The notes: generated by a model not told the origin, from the sequence alone. A stretch of 6,679 bases of DNA from Actinomycetota bacterium (GCA_013812465.1 JACCTK010000013.1:1-6679), one strand, 5' to 3'; shown: positions 1 through 6,313, counted from the stretch's first letter. Program-made: numbers and translations.

Positions 1-2178
1 ACGTTCACGGCCGCCAACGTCACCTACCGCCTCGTCAAGCACGCCGACGCGCGCCGCGTCCTCTTCCTCGTCGACCGGGCGAACCTCGGCCGCCAGACGC
101 TGAAGGAGTTCCAGAGCTTCTCGACGCCCGACGACGGGCGCAAGTTCACCGAGCTCTACAACCTCCAGCACCTGTCCTCGAACCGCATCGACCCGGTCGC
201 CCGCGTGACGATCTCGACGATCCAGCGCATCTACTCGATCCTCCGCGGCGACGCTGCGCTCGACGAGGAACTCGACGAGCACTCCGCCTTCGAGATCGCT
301 GGCGAGCTCCTCCCGGTCGAGTACGACCCGGACCTCCCGCCGGAGTTCTTCGACGTCGTGATCGTGGACGAGTGCCATCGCTCGATCTACGGCCTCTGGC
401 GGCAGGTGCTCGACTACTTCGACGCCTTCACCATCGGGCTCACCGCGACCCCGAACAAGCAGGCGTTCGGCTTCTTCAACCAGAACCTCGTCATGGAGTA
501 CGGCCACGACGAGGCTGTCGTGGACGGCGTCAACGTCGACTTCGACGTCTACCGGATCCGAACCGAGATAACCGAGCTCGGCGCAAAGATCGACGCCGGC
601 CTATGGACGAAGTTCCGGGATCGTCAGACGCGCCGCTCGCGCTGGGAGCTCCTCGACGACGAGCTGCCGTACACCGCCGCCGAGCTCGACCGCAAGGTCG
701 TCGCGCGCGACCAGATCCGCACGGTGCTCGAGACGTTCCGCGACCGACTCTTCACCGAGATCTTCCCGGGGCGAAGCGAGGTACCCAAGACGCTCATCTT
801 CGCCAAGGACGACTCGCACGCGGAGGAGATCGTCGAGATCGCCCGCGAGGTCTTCGGGAAGGGGAACGACTTCGTCGCGAAGATCACCTACAAGGCGACA
901 GGCCGCAAGACGGACGAGCTGATCGCCGCCTTCCGCAACTCTCCGAACCCGCGGATCGCGGTGACTGTCGACATGATCGCCACCGGCACCGACGTGAAAC
1001 CGCTCGAGTGCGTCTTCTTCATGCGCGCCGTCAAGAGCAGGACGTACTTCGAGCAGATGAAGGGTCGCGGAGTCCGCGTTATCTCCGACACCGACCTCCA
1101 GGCGGTCGTCCCCGGCGCGACCTCGAAGGAGCGGTTCGTGATCGTGGACGCCGTCGGCGTCACGGAGGGCGAGCTCGCCGAGACGGCGCCTCTCGACCGG
1201 CAGCCGACCGTTCCCCTGGACCGCCTGCTCCGCCAAGTGTCGTTCGGCGTGCGCGACCCGGACGCTATCTCGGCTATCGCCTCGCGCCTTGCGCGCCTCG
1301 ACCGCCGGCTCACCGACACGCAGCGCACGCAGCTCGCAGTACTCGCGGGCGGGAAGACCATCAAGGAGATCGCGGGCGGCATCGGCGCCGCGCTCGACCC
1401 CGACCGCCAGCTCGAGGCCGCGCGGGCGACGAGCGGACCCGGGGAGCCGTCCGTGGACGCGATCGCAGCCGCCTCGAAGGCGCTGCTCGACGACGCCGTT
1501 GCTCCCCTCGCGACCAGCCCCGAGTTCCGCGAGAGGATCATCGAAGCCCGCCGCTCGCTCGAGCAGGCGATCGACGAGACGTCCGCTGACACGCTGGTCG
1601 ATGCCGGTTACTCGAAGGAGGCCACCGATCGCGCCCGCGACACCGTCGAGTCCTGGGAGCACTTCTGCGAGGAGCACCGCGACGAGATCACCGCGCTCCA
1701 GGTGCTCTACTCGAAGCCGTACGCGAGACGGCTCACGTTCCCGGAGGTGAAGGAGCTCGCGGAAGCGATCGAGCGGCCGCCTCACCGCTTCACAGCCGAG
1801 AGGCTGTGGGAAGCGTACGAGGCCCTCGACCGCTCGAAGGTGTTGGGTTCGGGGCAGCGTGTCCTCACGGACCTTGTCTCCCTCGTGAGGGTCGCGCTCC
1901 ACCAAGAGGACGAGCTCGTGCCGTATCCCGAGATCGTCCGCGAGCGTTTCCGCGCCTGGCTCCTTGCCCAGGAGAACGCGGGGCGCGTCTTCACGGCCGA
2001 GCAGCTCGCCTGGCTCGAGAAGATCCGCGACCACGTCGCCGCCTCGCTCGGGATCTCCACCGAGGACTTCGACTACACGCCCTTCCGCGAGGCGGGCGGG
2101 CTCGGCAAGGCGGCAGCGGTCTTCGGCGACGACCTCGGCCCCCTACTCGGCGAGTTAAACGAGGTGCTCGTCACGTGA
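1..2178 (+). CDS. hsdR: Type I restriction enzyme R subunit HsdR (5' end outside window)
   Basis: Motor and nuclease subunit of a type I restriction enzyme: it uses ATP to translocate DNA and cleaves it when the site is unmethylated. The frame is open from base 1, giving 725 visible residues. The visible protein starts with TFTAAN, the sequence that normally follows the Walker A GxGKT, so the N-terminal nuclease domain and motif I lie upstream of the window. Superfamily 2 helicase motifs are visible: DECH at residues 123-126 (motif II), LTATP at 147-151 (III), TLIFAK near 264-269 (IV), ATGTD at 327-331 (V) and QMKGRGVR at 352-359 (VI). The last 150 or so residues resemble the EcoEI-type HsdR C-terminal domain that contacts the methyltransferase. 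A GTG at 205 is internal and not the true start. The stop (2176-2178) overlaps the hsdS start, so the genes are probably co-translated. Whether the nuclease domain is intact cannot be seen here. Confidence 0.95.
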   Translation, partial: TFTAANVTYRLVKHADARRVLFLVDRANLGRQTLKEFQSFSTPDDGRKFTELYNLQHLSSNRIDPVARVTISTIQRIYSILRGDAALDEELDEHSAFEIAGELLPVEYDPDLPPEFFDVVIVDECHRSIYGLWRQVLDYFDAFTIGLTATPNKQAFGFFNQNLVMEYGHDEAVVDGVNVDFDVYRIRTEITELGAKIDAGLWTKFRDRQTRRSRWELLDDELPYTAAELDRKVVARDQIRTVLETFRDRLFTEIFPGRSEVPKTLIFAKDDSHAEEIVEIAREVFGKGNDFVAKITYKATGRKTDELIAAFRNSPNPRIAVTVDMIATGTDVKPLECVFFMRAVKSRTYFEQMKGRGVRVISDTDLQAVVPGATSKERFVIVDAVGVTEGELAETAPLDRQPTVPLDRLLRQVSFGVRDPDAISAIASRLARLDRRLTDTQRTQLAVLAGGKTIKEIAGGIGAALDPDRQLEAARATSGPGEPSVDAIAAASKALLDDAVAPLATSPEFRERIIEARRSLEQAIDETSADTLVDAGYSKEATDRARDTVESWEHFCEEHRDEITALQVLYSKPYARRLTFPEVKELAEAIERPPHRFTAERLWEAYEALDRSKVLGSGQRVLTDLVSLVRVALHQEDELVPYPEIVRERFRAWLLAQENAGRVFTAEQLAWLEKIRDHVAASLGISTEDFDYTPFREAGGLGKAAAVFGDDLGPLLGELNEVLVT
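2161..2166 (+). promoter_or_regulatory. Ribosome binding site for hsdS
   Basis: GAGGTG lies 8 bases before the GTG at 2175 and inside the last codons of hsdR. It supports the GTG start over upstream in-frame starts, which would lie well inside the hsdR coding sequence in another frame. It also supports initiation by ribosomes finishing hsdR. Confidence 0.55.
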
Positions 2179-3470
2179 GCGGGTTGGCGCCGGGATGGGT
2201 TGAAGCGACGCTGGGCGAGCTCGGCGTCGAGGCACAGTCCGGGTTTCCGAGTGGGAAGCACAACGCGACCGGTCGCGGAGTCCCGCATCTGCGCCCGATG
2301 AACGTCGATCGACTGGGACGGATAGATCTCGGCGAGATCAAGTACGTCGAAGACGACCGCGATCGTCGGTTGCGGGCCGGTGATGTCCTCTTCAACAACA
2401 CCAACAGCCCAGCGCTGATCGGCAAGACTGCGTACTTCGACAAGGCCGGTGACTTCGCGTTCTCGAATCACATGACGCGGCTTCGTGCTCCGGACGTCGT
2501 CGAGGGCAAATACCTGGCCGCGTATCTCCATACGTTGTGGATGCACGGAGTATTCCGGCGCCTGTGCAACCACCATGTCAACCAGGCAAGCGTTTCGAGC
2601 AAGCGACTCCTCGGCGAGTTGGTCCTCGCGCTCCCGCCGTTGAACGAGCAGCGACGGATCGTGGCGGCGATCGAGGAGCATCTCTCCCGCCTCGACGCCG
2701 GCGAAGCGGCCCTTGAAACAGGCTTGAGAAGGCTCGAGGTGTTCGGCGAAGCAGCGGATTCAGAGCTATATCGCGGCTGGGATGCGAAACCTCTCGGATC
2801 GATCTGCCCTGTGTTCGTCGACTGCCCCCATCGGACACCGAGCTACGGAGCGGAAGGCATCCCAGCTCTGCGACCTCGAGATGTCGTGCGAGGGCGACTG
2901 CGTCTCGACACCGCAGCCCGGGTCGATCGGTCCGAGTTCGAGATTCAGACTGTACGACGTGTTCCGACCGAAGGGGATGTCGTCTACAGCCGCGAACTCA
3001 GCTTCGGCTGGGCGGTTGTTGTACCTCCAGGCGCCGAGCTGTGCCTTTCGCAAGGGATGGTCATCTTCCGCCCCGATGACTCGATGTTGCCGGAGTTCCT
3101 TGCGTCGGTGTTGAACAGTGCGGTTGGAAGGGGTCAGGCGAAGGCGGCCGCGACGGGAAGCGCTCACCCGCACATCAATCTCAGGGACATTCGCGAATAT
3201 GACATTCCCGTGCCGCCGCTGAGCGAGCAGCGGCGGATCGTCGCGGAGGTGGAGGAGCGGCTGTCCAAGATCGACGCGATGCGGGCATCGATCGAGCGGG
3301 CGCAACGCCGCTCGCAGACGCTGCGCTCCGCGATCCTCAAGCGTGCATTCCGCGGCGAGCTCGTCCCGCAGGACCCCGCCGACGAGCCCGCGGAAGCCCT
3401 CGTTGCCCACATCCGAGCCGAGCGCGACACCGCTGCTCCGGGGTTAGGGCATCGTAGGGTGAGAGCGTGA
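2175..3470 (+). CDS. hsdS: Type I restriction-modification specificity subunit HsdS
   Basis: DNA-recognition subunit, 431 residues, the usual size for a two-domain HsdS. It recognises a split target sequence and holds two HsdM and up to two HsdR subunits. The GTG start at 2175 overlaps the hsdR stop (GTGA) and gives the typical opening LAPGWVEATLGELG. The upstream extension of this frame, back to 1806, is a shadow of hsdR. The first target recognition domain covers about residues 1-153, with GVPHLRPMN as a family-like stretch. A conserved helical spacer starts PPLNEQRRIVAAIEEHLSRL (from residue 154). The second recognition domain covers about 200-346 (GIPALRPRDV). The second spacer starts PPLSEQRRIVAEVEERLSKI (from residue 347) and ends with AILKRAFRGELVPQDPADEP (387-406). 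The recognition domains use clearly more A/T at third codon positions than hsdR or hsdM, as expected for exchanged domains. The target sequence cannot be read from the protein by eye. Confidence 0.95.
   Translation: MSGLAPGWVEATLGELGVEAQSGFPSGKHNATGRGVPHLRPMNVDRLGRIDLGEIKYVEDDRDRRLRAGDVLFNNTNSPALIGKTAYFDKAGDFAFSNHMTRLRAPDVVEGKYLAAYLHTLWMHGVFRRLCNHHVNQASVSSKRLLGELVLALPPLNEQRRIVAAIEEHLSRLDAGEAALETGLRRLEVFGEAADSELYRGWDAKPLGSICPVFVDCPHRTPSYGAEGIPALRPRDVVRGRLRLDTAARVDRSEFEIQTVRRVPTEGDVVYSRELSFGWAVVVPPGAELCLSQGMVIFRPDDSMLPEFLASVLNSAVGRGQAKAAATGSAHPHINLRDIREYDIPVPPLSEQRRIVAEVEERLSKIDAMRASIERAQRRSQTLRSAILKRAFRGELVPQDPADEPAEALVAHIRAERDTAAPGLGHRRVRA
2634..2717 (+). repeat. HsdS conserved spacer, copy 1 of a direct repeat
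   Basis: Encodes residues 154-181 of HsdS, beginning PPLNEQRRIVAAIEEHL. The first 45 bases match the copy at 3213 at 38 positions. In HsdS proteins these segments form the antiparallel helices that set the distance between the two recognised half-sites and bind HsdM. At DNA level they give a short homology that allows recombination between recognition domains. Confidence 0.75.
3213..3296 (+). repeat. HsdS conserved spacer, copy 2 of a direct repeat
   Basis: Encodes residues 347-374 of HsdS, beginning PPLSEQRRIVAEVEERL, in the same orientation as the copy at 2634. The two copies bracket the second recognition domain. Recombination between them, or with another hsdS, would swap or delete that domain. 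Confidence 0.75.
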
Positions 3471-4942
3471 GCGCACAGAACGGCCTCGTCCAGCGGCTCT
3501 GGAGCTACTGCAACGTCCTACGCGACGACGGACTCTCGTACGGCGACTACCTCGAGCAGCTGACGTACCTGCTCTTCCTCAAGATGGCGGACGAGCAGAC
3601 GAAGCCGCCGTTCTCCCGGCCCGCGATCGTCCCGGAGGGGCTCGACTGGCCCAGCCTCCTCGCCCGCGACGGTGACGACCTCGAGGTGCATTACCGGCAC
3701 GTCCTCACCGAGCTCGGGCGCGGCTCGGGGATGCTCGGCGTGATCTTCCGCAAGGCGCAGAACCGGATCCAGGATCCGGCGAAACTCCGGCGGCTGATCG
3801 TCGACCTGATCGACCGCGAGAGCTGGCTCAAGCTCGACGCGGACGTCAAGGGCGACGCGTACGAGGGCCTCCTCGAGAAGAACGCCGAGGACGTGAAGTC
3901 GGGGGCCGGGCAGTACTTCACGCCGCGCCCGCTAATCAAGGCGATCGTCGAGGTGATGAAGCCCAAGCCCGGGACGCGGATCTGCGACCCGGCGTGCGGG
4001 ACGGGCGGCTTCCTCCTCGCGGCGTACGAATCGATCGCGCGCTCGGGGCTCCTCGATCCCGACCAGAAGCGGCACCTCCGCTACGAGGCGCTGCGCGGGT
4101 GGGAGATCGTGGACAACACAGCGCGGCTGTGCGTTATGAATCTGCTCCTGCACGGGATCGGCGACGAGCAGCACTCCAGCCCGATAGTGGTGGACGACGC
4201 GCTCAAGGCCGACCCGAGCGAGCGGTTCGAGATGGTACTGACGAACCCGCCGTTCGGGCGCAAGTCGTCGATGACATTCGTGTCGGAGGAGGGTGAGGTA
4301 GGTCGCGAGGAGCTCGTCGTCGTCCGCGACGACTTCTGGGCCTCGACCTCGAACAAGCAGCTCAACTTCGTCCAGCACGTGAAGACGCTTCTCGCGATCG
4401 GCGGCCGCGCGGCGGTGGTCGTTCCCGACAACGTGCTATTCGAGGGCGGCGCGGGCGAGACGGTACGGCGGAAGCTCCTCGCCGAGTGCGACGTGCATAC
4501 GCTGCTGCGGCTTCCGACCGGGGTCTTCTACGCGCAGGGCGTGAAGGCGAACGTCCTCTTCTTCGACCGCAAGCCCGCCTCGGAGACGCCGTGGACGCGC
4601 GAGCTCTGGGTCTACGACCTCCGCACGAACCAGCACTTCACACTCAAGCAGAACCCGCTTCGATACGAGCATCTCCAGGACTTCATCGCGGCGTTCTCCG
4701 CTCAGGACAAGGGAGCGCGCGGTGAGTCGGAGAGGTACAGACGATTCACGTACGACGAGCTGCTCGCGCGTGACAAGGTCAGCCTCGACCTCGTCTGGCT
4801 GAGGGACGAGTCGCTCGAGGACATGGAGAACCTGCCTTCGCCCGACGTGATCGCCCGCGAGATCGTCGAAGACCTCGAGGCCGCGCTAGCTGAGTTCGGC
4901 GCAGTTGCGGAATCGCTCGGGACGACTTCCGCGACTGGCTAG
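3467..4942 (+). CDS. hsdM: Type I restriction-modification methyltransferase subunit HsdM
   Basis: Methyltransferase subunit, 491 residues. It transfers a methyl group from S-adenosylmethionine to adenine N6 in the sequence chosen by HsdS, and it is also required for restriction by the full complex. The N-terminal helical domain (about residues 5-125, including LEQLTYLLFLKMADE) is typical of HsdM. GQYFTPRPL follows at about 148-156, the cofactor motif DPACGTGG at 174-181, and the catalytic NPPF at 260-263, which marks an N6-adenine enzyme. No disruption is visible. The GTG start overlaps the hsdS stop by four bases (GTGA), and AGGG at 3456-3459 is a plausible ribosome binding site. Standing last, after hsdS, is a less common order; hsdM usually precedes hsdS. 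The codon pattern resembles hsdR and has high G/C at third positions. It ends 60 bases before a convergent gene. Confidence 0.96.
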   Translation: MSAQNGLVQRLWSYCNVLRDDGLSYGDYLEQLTYLLFLKMADEQTKPPFSRPAIVPEGLDWPSLLARDGDDLEVHYRHVLTELGRGSGMLGVIFRKAQNRIQDPAKLRRLIVDLIDRESWLKLDADVKGDAYEGLLEKNAEDVKSGAGQYFTPRPLIKAIVEVMKPKPGTRICDPACGTGGFLLAAYESIARSGLLDPDQKRHLRYEALRGWEIVDNTARLCVMNLLLHGIGDEQHSSPIVVDDALKADPSERFEMVLTNPPFGRKSSMTFVSEEGEVGREELVVVRDDFWASTSNKQLNFVQHVKTLLAIGGRAAVVVPDNVLFEGGAGETVRRKLLAECDVHTLLRLPTGVFYAQGVKANVLFFDRKPASETPWTRELWVYDLRTNQHFTLKQNPLRYEHLQDFIAAFSAQDKGARGESERYRRFTYDELLARDKVSLDLVWLRDESLEDMENLPSPDVIAREIVEDLEAALAEFGAVAESLGTTSATG

Positions 4943-4976
4943 GTTTCGGGTAGCTCGAAGGCCGTTTGTTGTGCGC

Positions 4977-4995
4977 CTCCAGCCTGCCGCTGGGG
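4977..4995. terminator. Possible hairpin between convergent genes
   Basis: CCTCCAGC pairs with GCTGGGG (7 base pairs including one G-T wobble) around a 5-base loop at 4984-4988. It lies between the hsdM stop and the stop of the minus-strand gene, where a shared terminator would be useful. There is no T run on either side, so a rho-independent role is weakly supported. Confidence 0.25.
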
Positions 4996-5002
4996 TCGAG
5001 GG

Positions 5003-5767
5003 CTACTTCGCGATGATCGCTAGTAGCGCAAGCGCGACGCCCGCGCCAGCGAGGAAGATGATCAAGTACGTCGCCATCCCCTGCGCTCGGGCGAAGTCAA
5101 GGAGGCCGTCGAGCCGAGAGTTCTGCGCAGCCGCGTGCTCGTTCGAGGCGTCGAGTCGCTCGTTCATCGCGTCTAGCCGGCTGTTCGCCGCCTCGATCTG
5201 CCTGTTCAACTCAACGAGCTCGTCCCGTGTCGCCAACGCGGCGGCCTCGAGCTCGGCCTGACGTCTCGCCCGACGGAGCGCCACTTCACGGAGCTCCGCG
5301 TCGATCCGATTCCTCGTCTTCACGGCCTTGAACATTCGGTCGGACGCCGCGAATCGCTCCGCCTTCGCCGCCTGGTTCGCGATCTGGTCGAGCCGCCGCA
5401 TCTGCTCCTCGACGCTTGCGGAGGTGAGTCCCGCCGCTTCGAACCGCTTCTGGAGGTCGCCCAGACCGGCGACCTTCGTCGCTTCCCGGAGGTTCGCGAG
5501 GCCCGCGAGCTTCGCCGACTCGGCGAGTCCGGCGACGCCGGGGGCGACATTCGTCGCCTCGCGGAGGTTCGCGAGGGCAGCGACCTTCGTCCCGTCGAGC
5601 GAGAGCCTCGCCAGGCCGGCGAGCCGGGTGGTGTCGTGGAGGCTCGCGAGACCGACGGCCCTCGTCATCTCGCGGACGTTCGCGAGGCCGGCGAGCTTCG
5701 TCGCGTCGCCGACGATCGAGACTCGCGGGGTCCGAGAATCCTGCTCGCTCTCGCTCACGGTTGTCAC
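5003..5767 (-). CDS. Unrecognised protein: 12-residue repeats, coiled coil, C-terminal membrane anchor
   Basis: I do not recognise this 254-residue protein. A short polar N-terminus (1-20) is followed by seven degenerate 12-residue repeats (about 21-108), of the form x-T-K-L/V-A-G-L-A-x-L/V-x-E; SAKLAGLANLRE is a clear copy. Hydrophobic residues sit at i, i+3 and i+6 of each unit. Residues 119-190 are charged and helical. Heptads follow at 194-221 (ANSRLDA, MNERLDA, SNEHAAA, QNSRLDG), suggesting a coiled coil. A single hydrophobic segment (about 232-252) ends in a terminal lysine. This is the layout of a tail-anchored membrane protein with a cytoplasmic repeat and stalk; there is no signal peptide. 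The start is the GTG at 5767. A second GTG at codon 4 is possible, and neither has a good ribosome binding site. Third codon positions are G/C-rich throughout, which supports real coding. It is convergent with hsdM, so a link to restriction is only positional. Confidence 0.75.
   Translation of the reverse strand: MTTVSESEQDSRTPRVSIVGDATKLAGLANVREMTRAVGLASLHDTTRLAGLARLSLDGTKVAALANLREATNVAPGVAGLAESAKLAGLANLREATKVAGLGDLQKRFEAAGLTSASVEEQMRRLDQIANQAAKAERFAASDRMFKAVKTRNRIDAELREVALRRARRQAELEAAALATRDELVELNRQIEAANSRLDAMNERLDASNEHAAAQNSRLDGLLDFARAQGMATYLIIFLAGAGVALALLAIIAK
5444..5707 (-). repeat. Degenerate 36-bp tandem repeats inside the membrane-anchored gene
   Basis: Seven units of about 36 bp encode residues 21-108 of the minus-strand protein. 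On the plus strand the recurring core reads like GAGGTTCGCGAGG followed by GCGAGCTTCG or variants (for example near 5488-5514 and 5561-5590). Units differ at many bases but keep the amino acid pattern, which suggests an old array kept by selection rather than a recent expansion. Unit lengths vary by one or two codons at the third, fourth and fifth copies. Confidence 0.7.
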
Positions 5768-5789
5768 GGTAGCTGGGCCGCAGGACGGA

Positions 5790-6002
5790 TCAGTTCGCCG
5801 ACGCGGTGTCGGCGATCCGCCGCTCGAGACAGCGCCGGACGAGCCTCACCGTCGGCCTCCGGCGAAGCTTCCCATCGGCTCGCGCGACTACCGACGCGGC
5901 GATCTCGTCGCTCGCGGGCGTCTCCTCGCCTCGTCGGAGTCGACGCGTAGCCACGGCGTAGCCATCGGACCTTGCGCGTCGTCTTCCCGGAGAACATAAC
6001 AC
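5790..6002 (-). CDS. Possible small basic protein, start or frame uncertain
   Basis: An open frame of up to 70 residues lies 22 bases upstream of the repeat-protein gene, on the same strand. The last 49 or so codons, from RLRRGEETPASDEIAASVVA to the end, have mostly G/C third positions and a plausible helical, arginine-rich composition; I recognise no family. The first codons of this frame look non-coding (TTA, TGT, TCT, AGA). In contrast, the first dozen codons from an ATG at 5997 in another frame (MFSGKTTRKVR) have good third-base bias. This pattern would fit a one-base frameshift near 5960-5970, or a shorter gene starting at the GTG at 5954. It may also be a decayed remnant. The other overlapping minus-strand frame ends in TGA overlapping the GTG at 5767, but its later codons show weaker bias. 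Confidence 0.35.
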   Translation of the reverse strand: MLCSPGRRRARSDGYAVATRRLRRGEETPASDEIAASVVARADGKLRRRPTVRLVRRCLERRIADTASAN

Positions 6003-6020
6003 CCGCCTTAGCGGGTGTTT
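5998..6020. terminator. Hairpin next to the tRNA fragment
   Basis: AACACCCGC and GCGGGTGTT form a perfect 9-bp stem with loop CTTA. It lies 8 bases downstream of the tRNA 3' end on the minus strand, the place for the terminator of the original tRNA gene. Read on the minus strand the stem ends GTGTTATGTTC; on the plus strand it ends GTGTTTCTTC. Both have short T-rich ends, so it may act in both directions. Confidence 0.6.
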
Positions 6021-6027
6021 CTTCGAG

Positions 6028-6068
6028 TGGTCGGTACTGGGCTCGAACCAGTGACCCCCCAGCTTGTC
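6028..6068 (-). other. 3' fragment of a tRNA gene (tRNA-Val GAC-like), probable attachment site
   Basis: Read on the minus strand, this is the 3' part of a tRNA: possible anticodon GAC (6066-6068), T-stem ACTGG (6052-6048), T-loop TTCGAGC (6047-6041), matching T-stem CCAGT (6040-6036), acceptor strand ACCGACC (6035-6029) and discriminator A (6028). CCA is not encoded. The sequence to the right has no D-arm and no GGTCGGT to complete the acceptor stem, so the gene is incomplete. The base before GAC is C instead of the expected T, and the anticodon-stem/variable stretch is one base long, so the match to a tRNA fades at the anticodon. A tRNA 3' end cut at the anticodon loop is the usual trace of tyrosine-recombinase integration. 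The amino acid identity is tentative. Confidence 0.7.
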
Positions 6069-6084
6069 GATACTGGGGCAGGCG

Positions 6085-6099
6085 TTCGGTGGGGTTCAG
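6085..6099 (+). repeat. Inverted repeat, left arm
   Basis: TTCGGTGGGGTTCAG matches the reverse complement of 6149-6163 (TTCGGACGGGTTCAG) at 13 of 15 positions. It lies 17 bases past the end of the tRNA fragment. Such arms could be recombinase or excisionase binding sites; this is inferred from position only. Confidence 0.45.
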
Positions 6100-6148
6100 A
6101 ACCGTTCGCTCAAATTGCGTGGTTCCGTCGGCTGCGCCGAGACCCCAA

Positions 6149-6163
6149 CTGAACCCGTCCGAA
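6149..6163 (-). repeat. Inverted repeat, right arm
   Basis: CTGAACCCGTCCGAA is the inverted partner of 6085-6099, separated from it by 49 bases. The spacing is too long for a simple terminator and more like two separate protein-binding sites. Confidence 0.45.
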
Positions 6164-6220
6164 CCTGACACAAGGCACGCTCACCGCGCCCCTCGGCCCC
6201 CTTTCCGAGCCCCTGTTTCA

Positions 6221-6232
6221 GCTTAGCTAAGC
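6221..6232. promoter_or_regulatory. Perfect 12-bp palindrome
   Basis: GCTTAGCTAAGC is a perfect palindrome in a locally AT-richer stretch of a GC-rich window. It could be a dimer-binding operator or recombinase-related site. No promoter elements with good spacing were recognised around it, so its role is unknown. Confidence 0.3.
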
Positions 6233-6288
6233 CAAAATCAGGCCAAGTGCGGCTTATCGTTTGGGCTCGGTCAACGGCCCTAGGTCTT

Positions 6289-6313
6289 AAAGCACGGCTC
6301 TTGCCTGCCGTGC
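6289..6313 (-). terminator. Terminator of the nitronate monooxygenase-like gene
   Basis: On the minus strand, GCACGGC (6313-6307) pairs perfectly with GCCGTGC (6298-6292) around an 8-base loop and is followed by TTT (6291-6289). It starts 13 bases after the stop codon at 6327-6329. The T run is short, but position and stem support a rho-independent terminator. Confidence 0.6.

Noticed and set aside
601..2034. Long minus-strand open frame (477 codons) opposite hsdR
   Set aside because: Its composition (runs of R, E, L, D and G) is that of an antisense shadow in GC-rich DNA. The plus strand carries ordered helicase motifs over the same bases.
1806..2174. Upstream extension of the hsdS frame
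   Set aside because: It lies inside hsdR and is rich in R, P and G with no domain. The GTG at 2175 has a ribosome binding site and gives the normal HsdS opening.
5444..5707. CRISPR-like array
   Set aside because: The repeats are contiguous, degenerate, in frame at about 36 bp and encode a regular protein pattern. There are no unique spacers.
5328..5999. Plus-strand frame of 223 codons opposite the repeat protein
   Set aside because: It is low-complexity (A, R, S, P) and mirrors the repeats of the minus-strand gene. It has no membrane segment or domain.
5764..6171. Minus-strand frame of 135 codons whose stop overlaps the GTG at 5767
   Set aside because: It reads through the tRNA fragment and hairpin, and most codons have weak third-base bias. 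Only the part after ATG 5997 might be used, as noted for the small frame.
5972..6226. Plus-strand frame of 84 codons containing GRYWARTSDPPA
   Set aside because: The WARTSDP string is a well-known false protein made by translating across tRNA T-arm sequence. It confirms the tRNA fragment rather than a gene.
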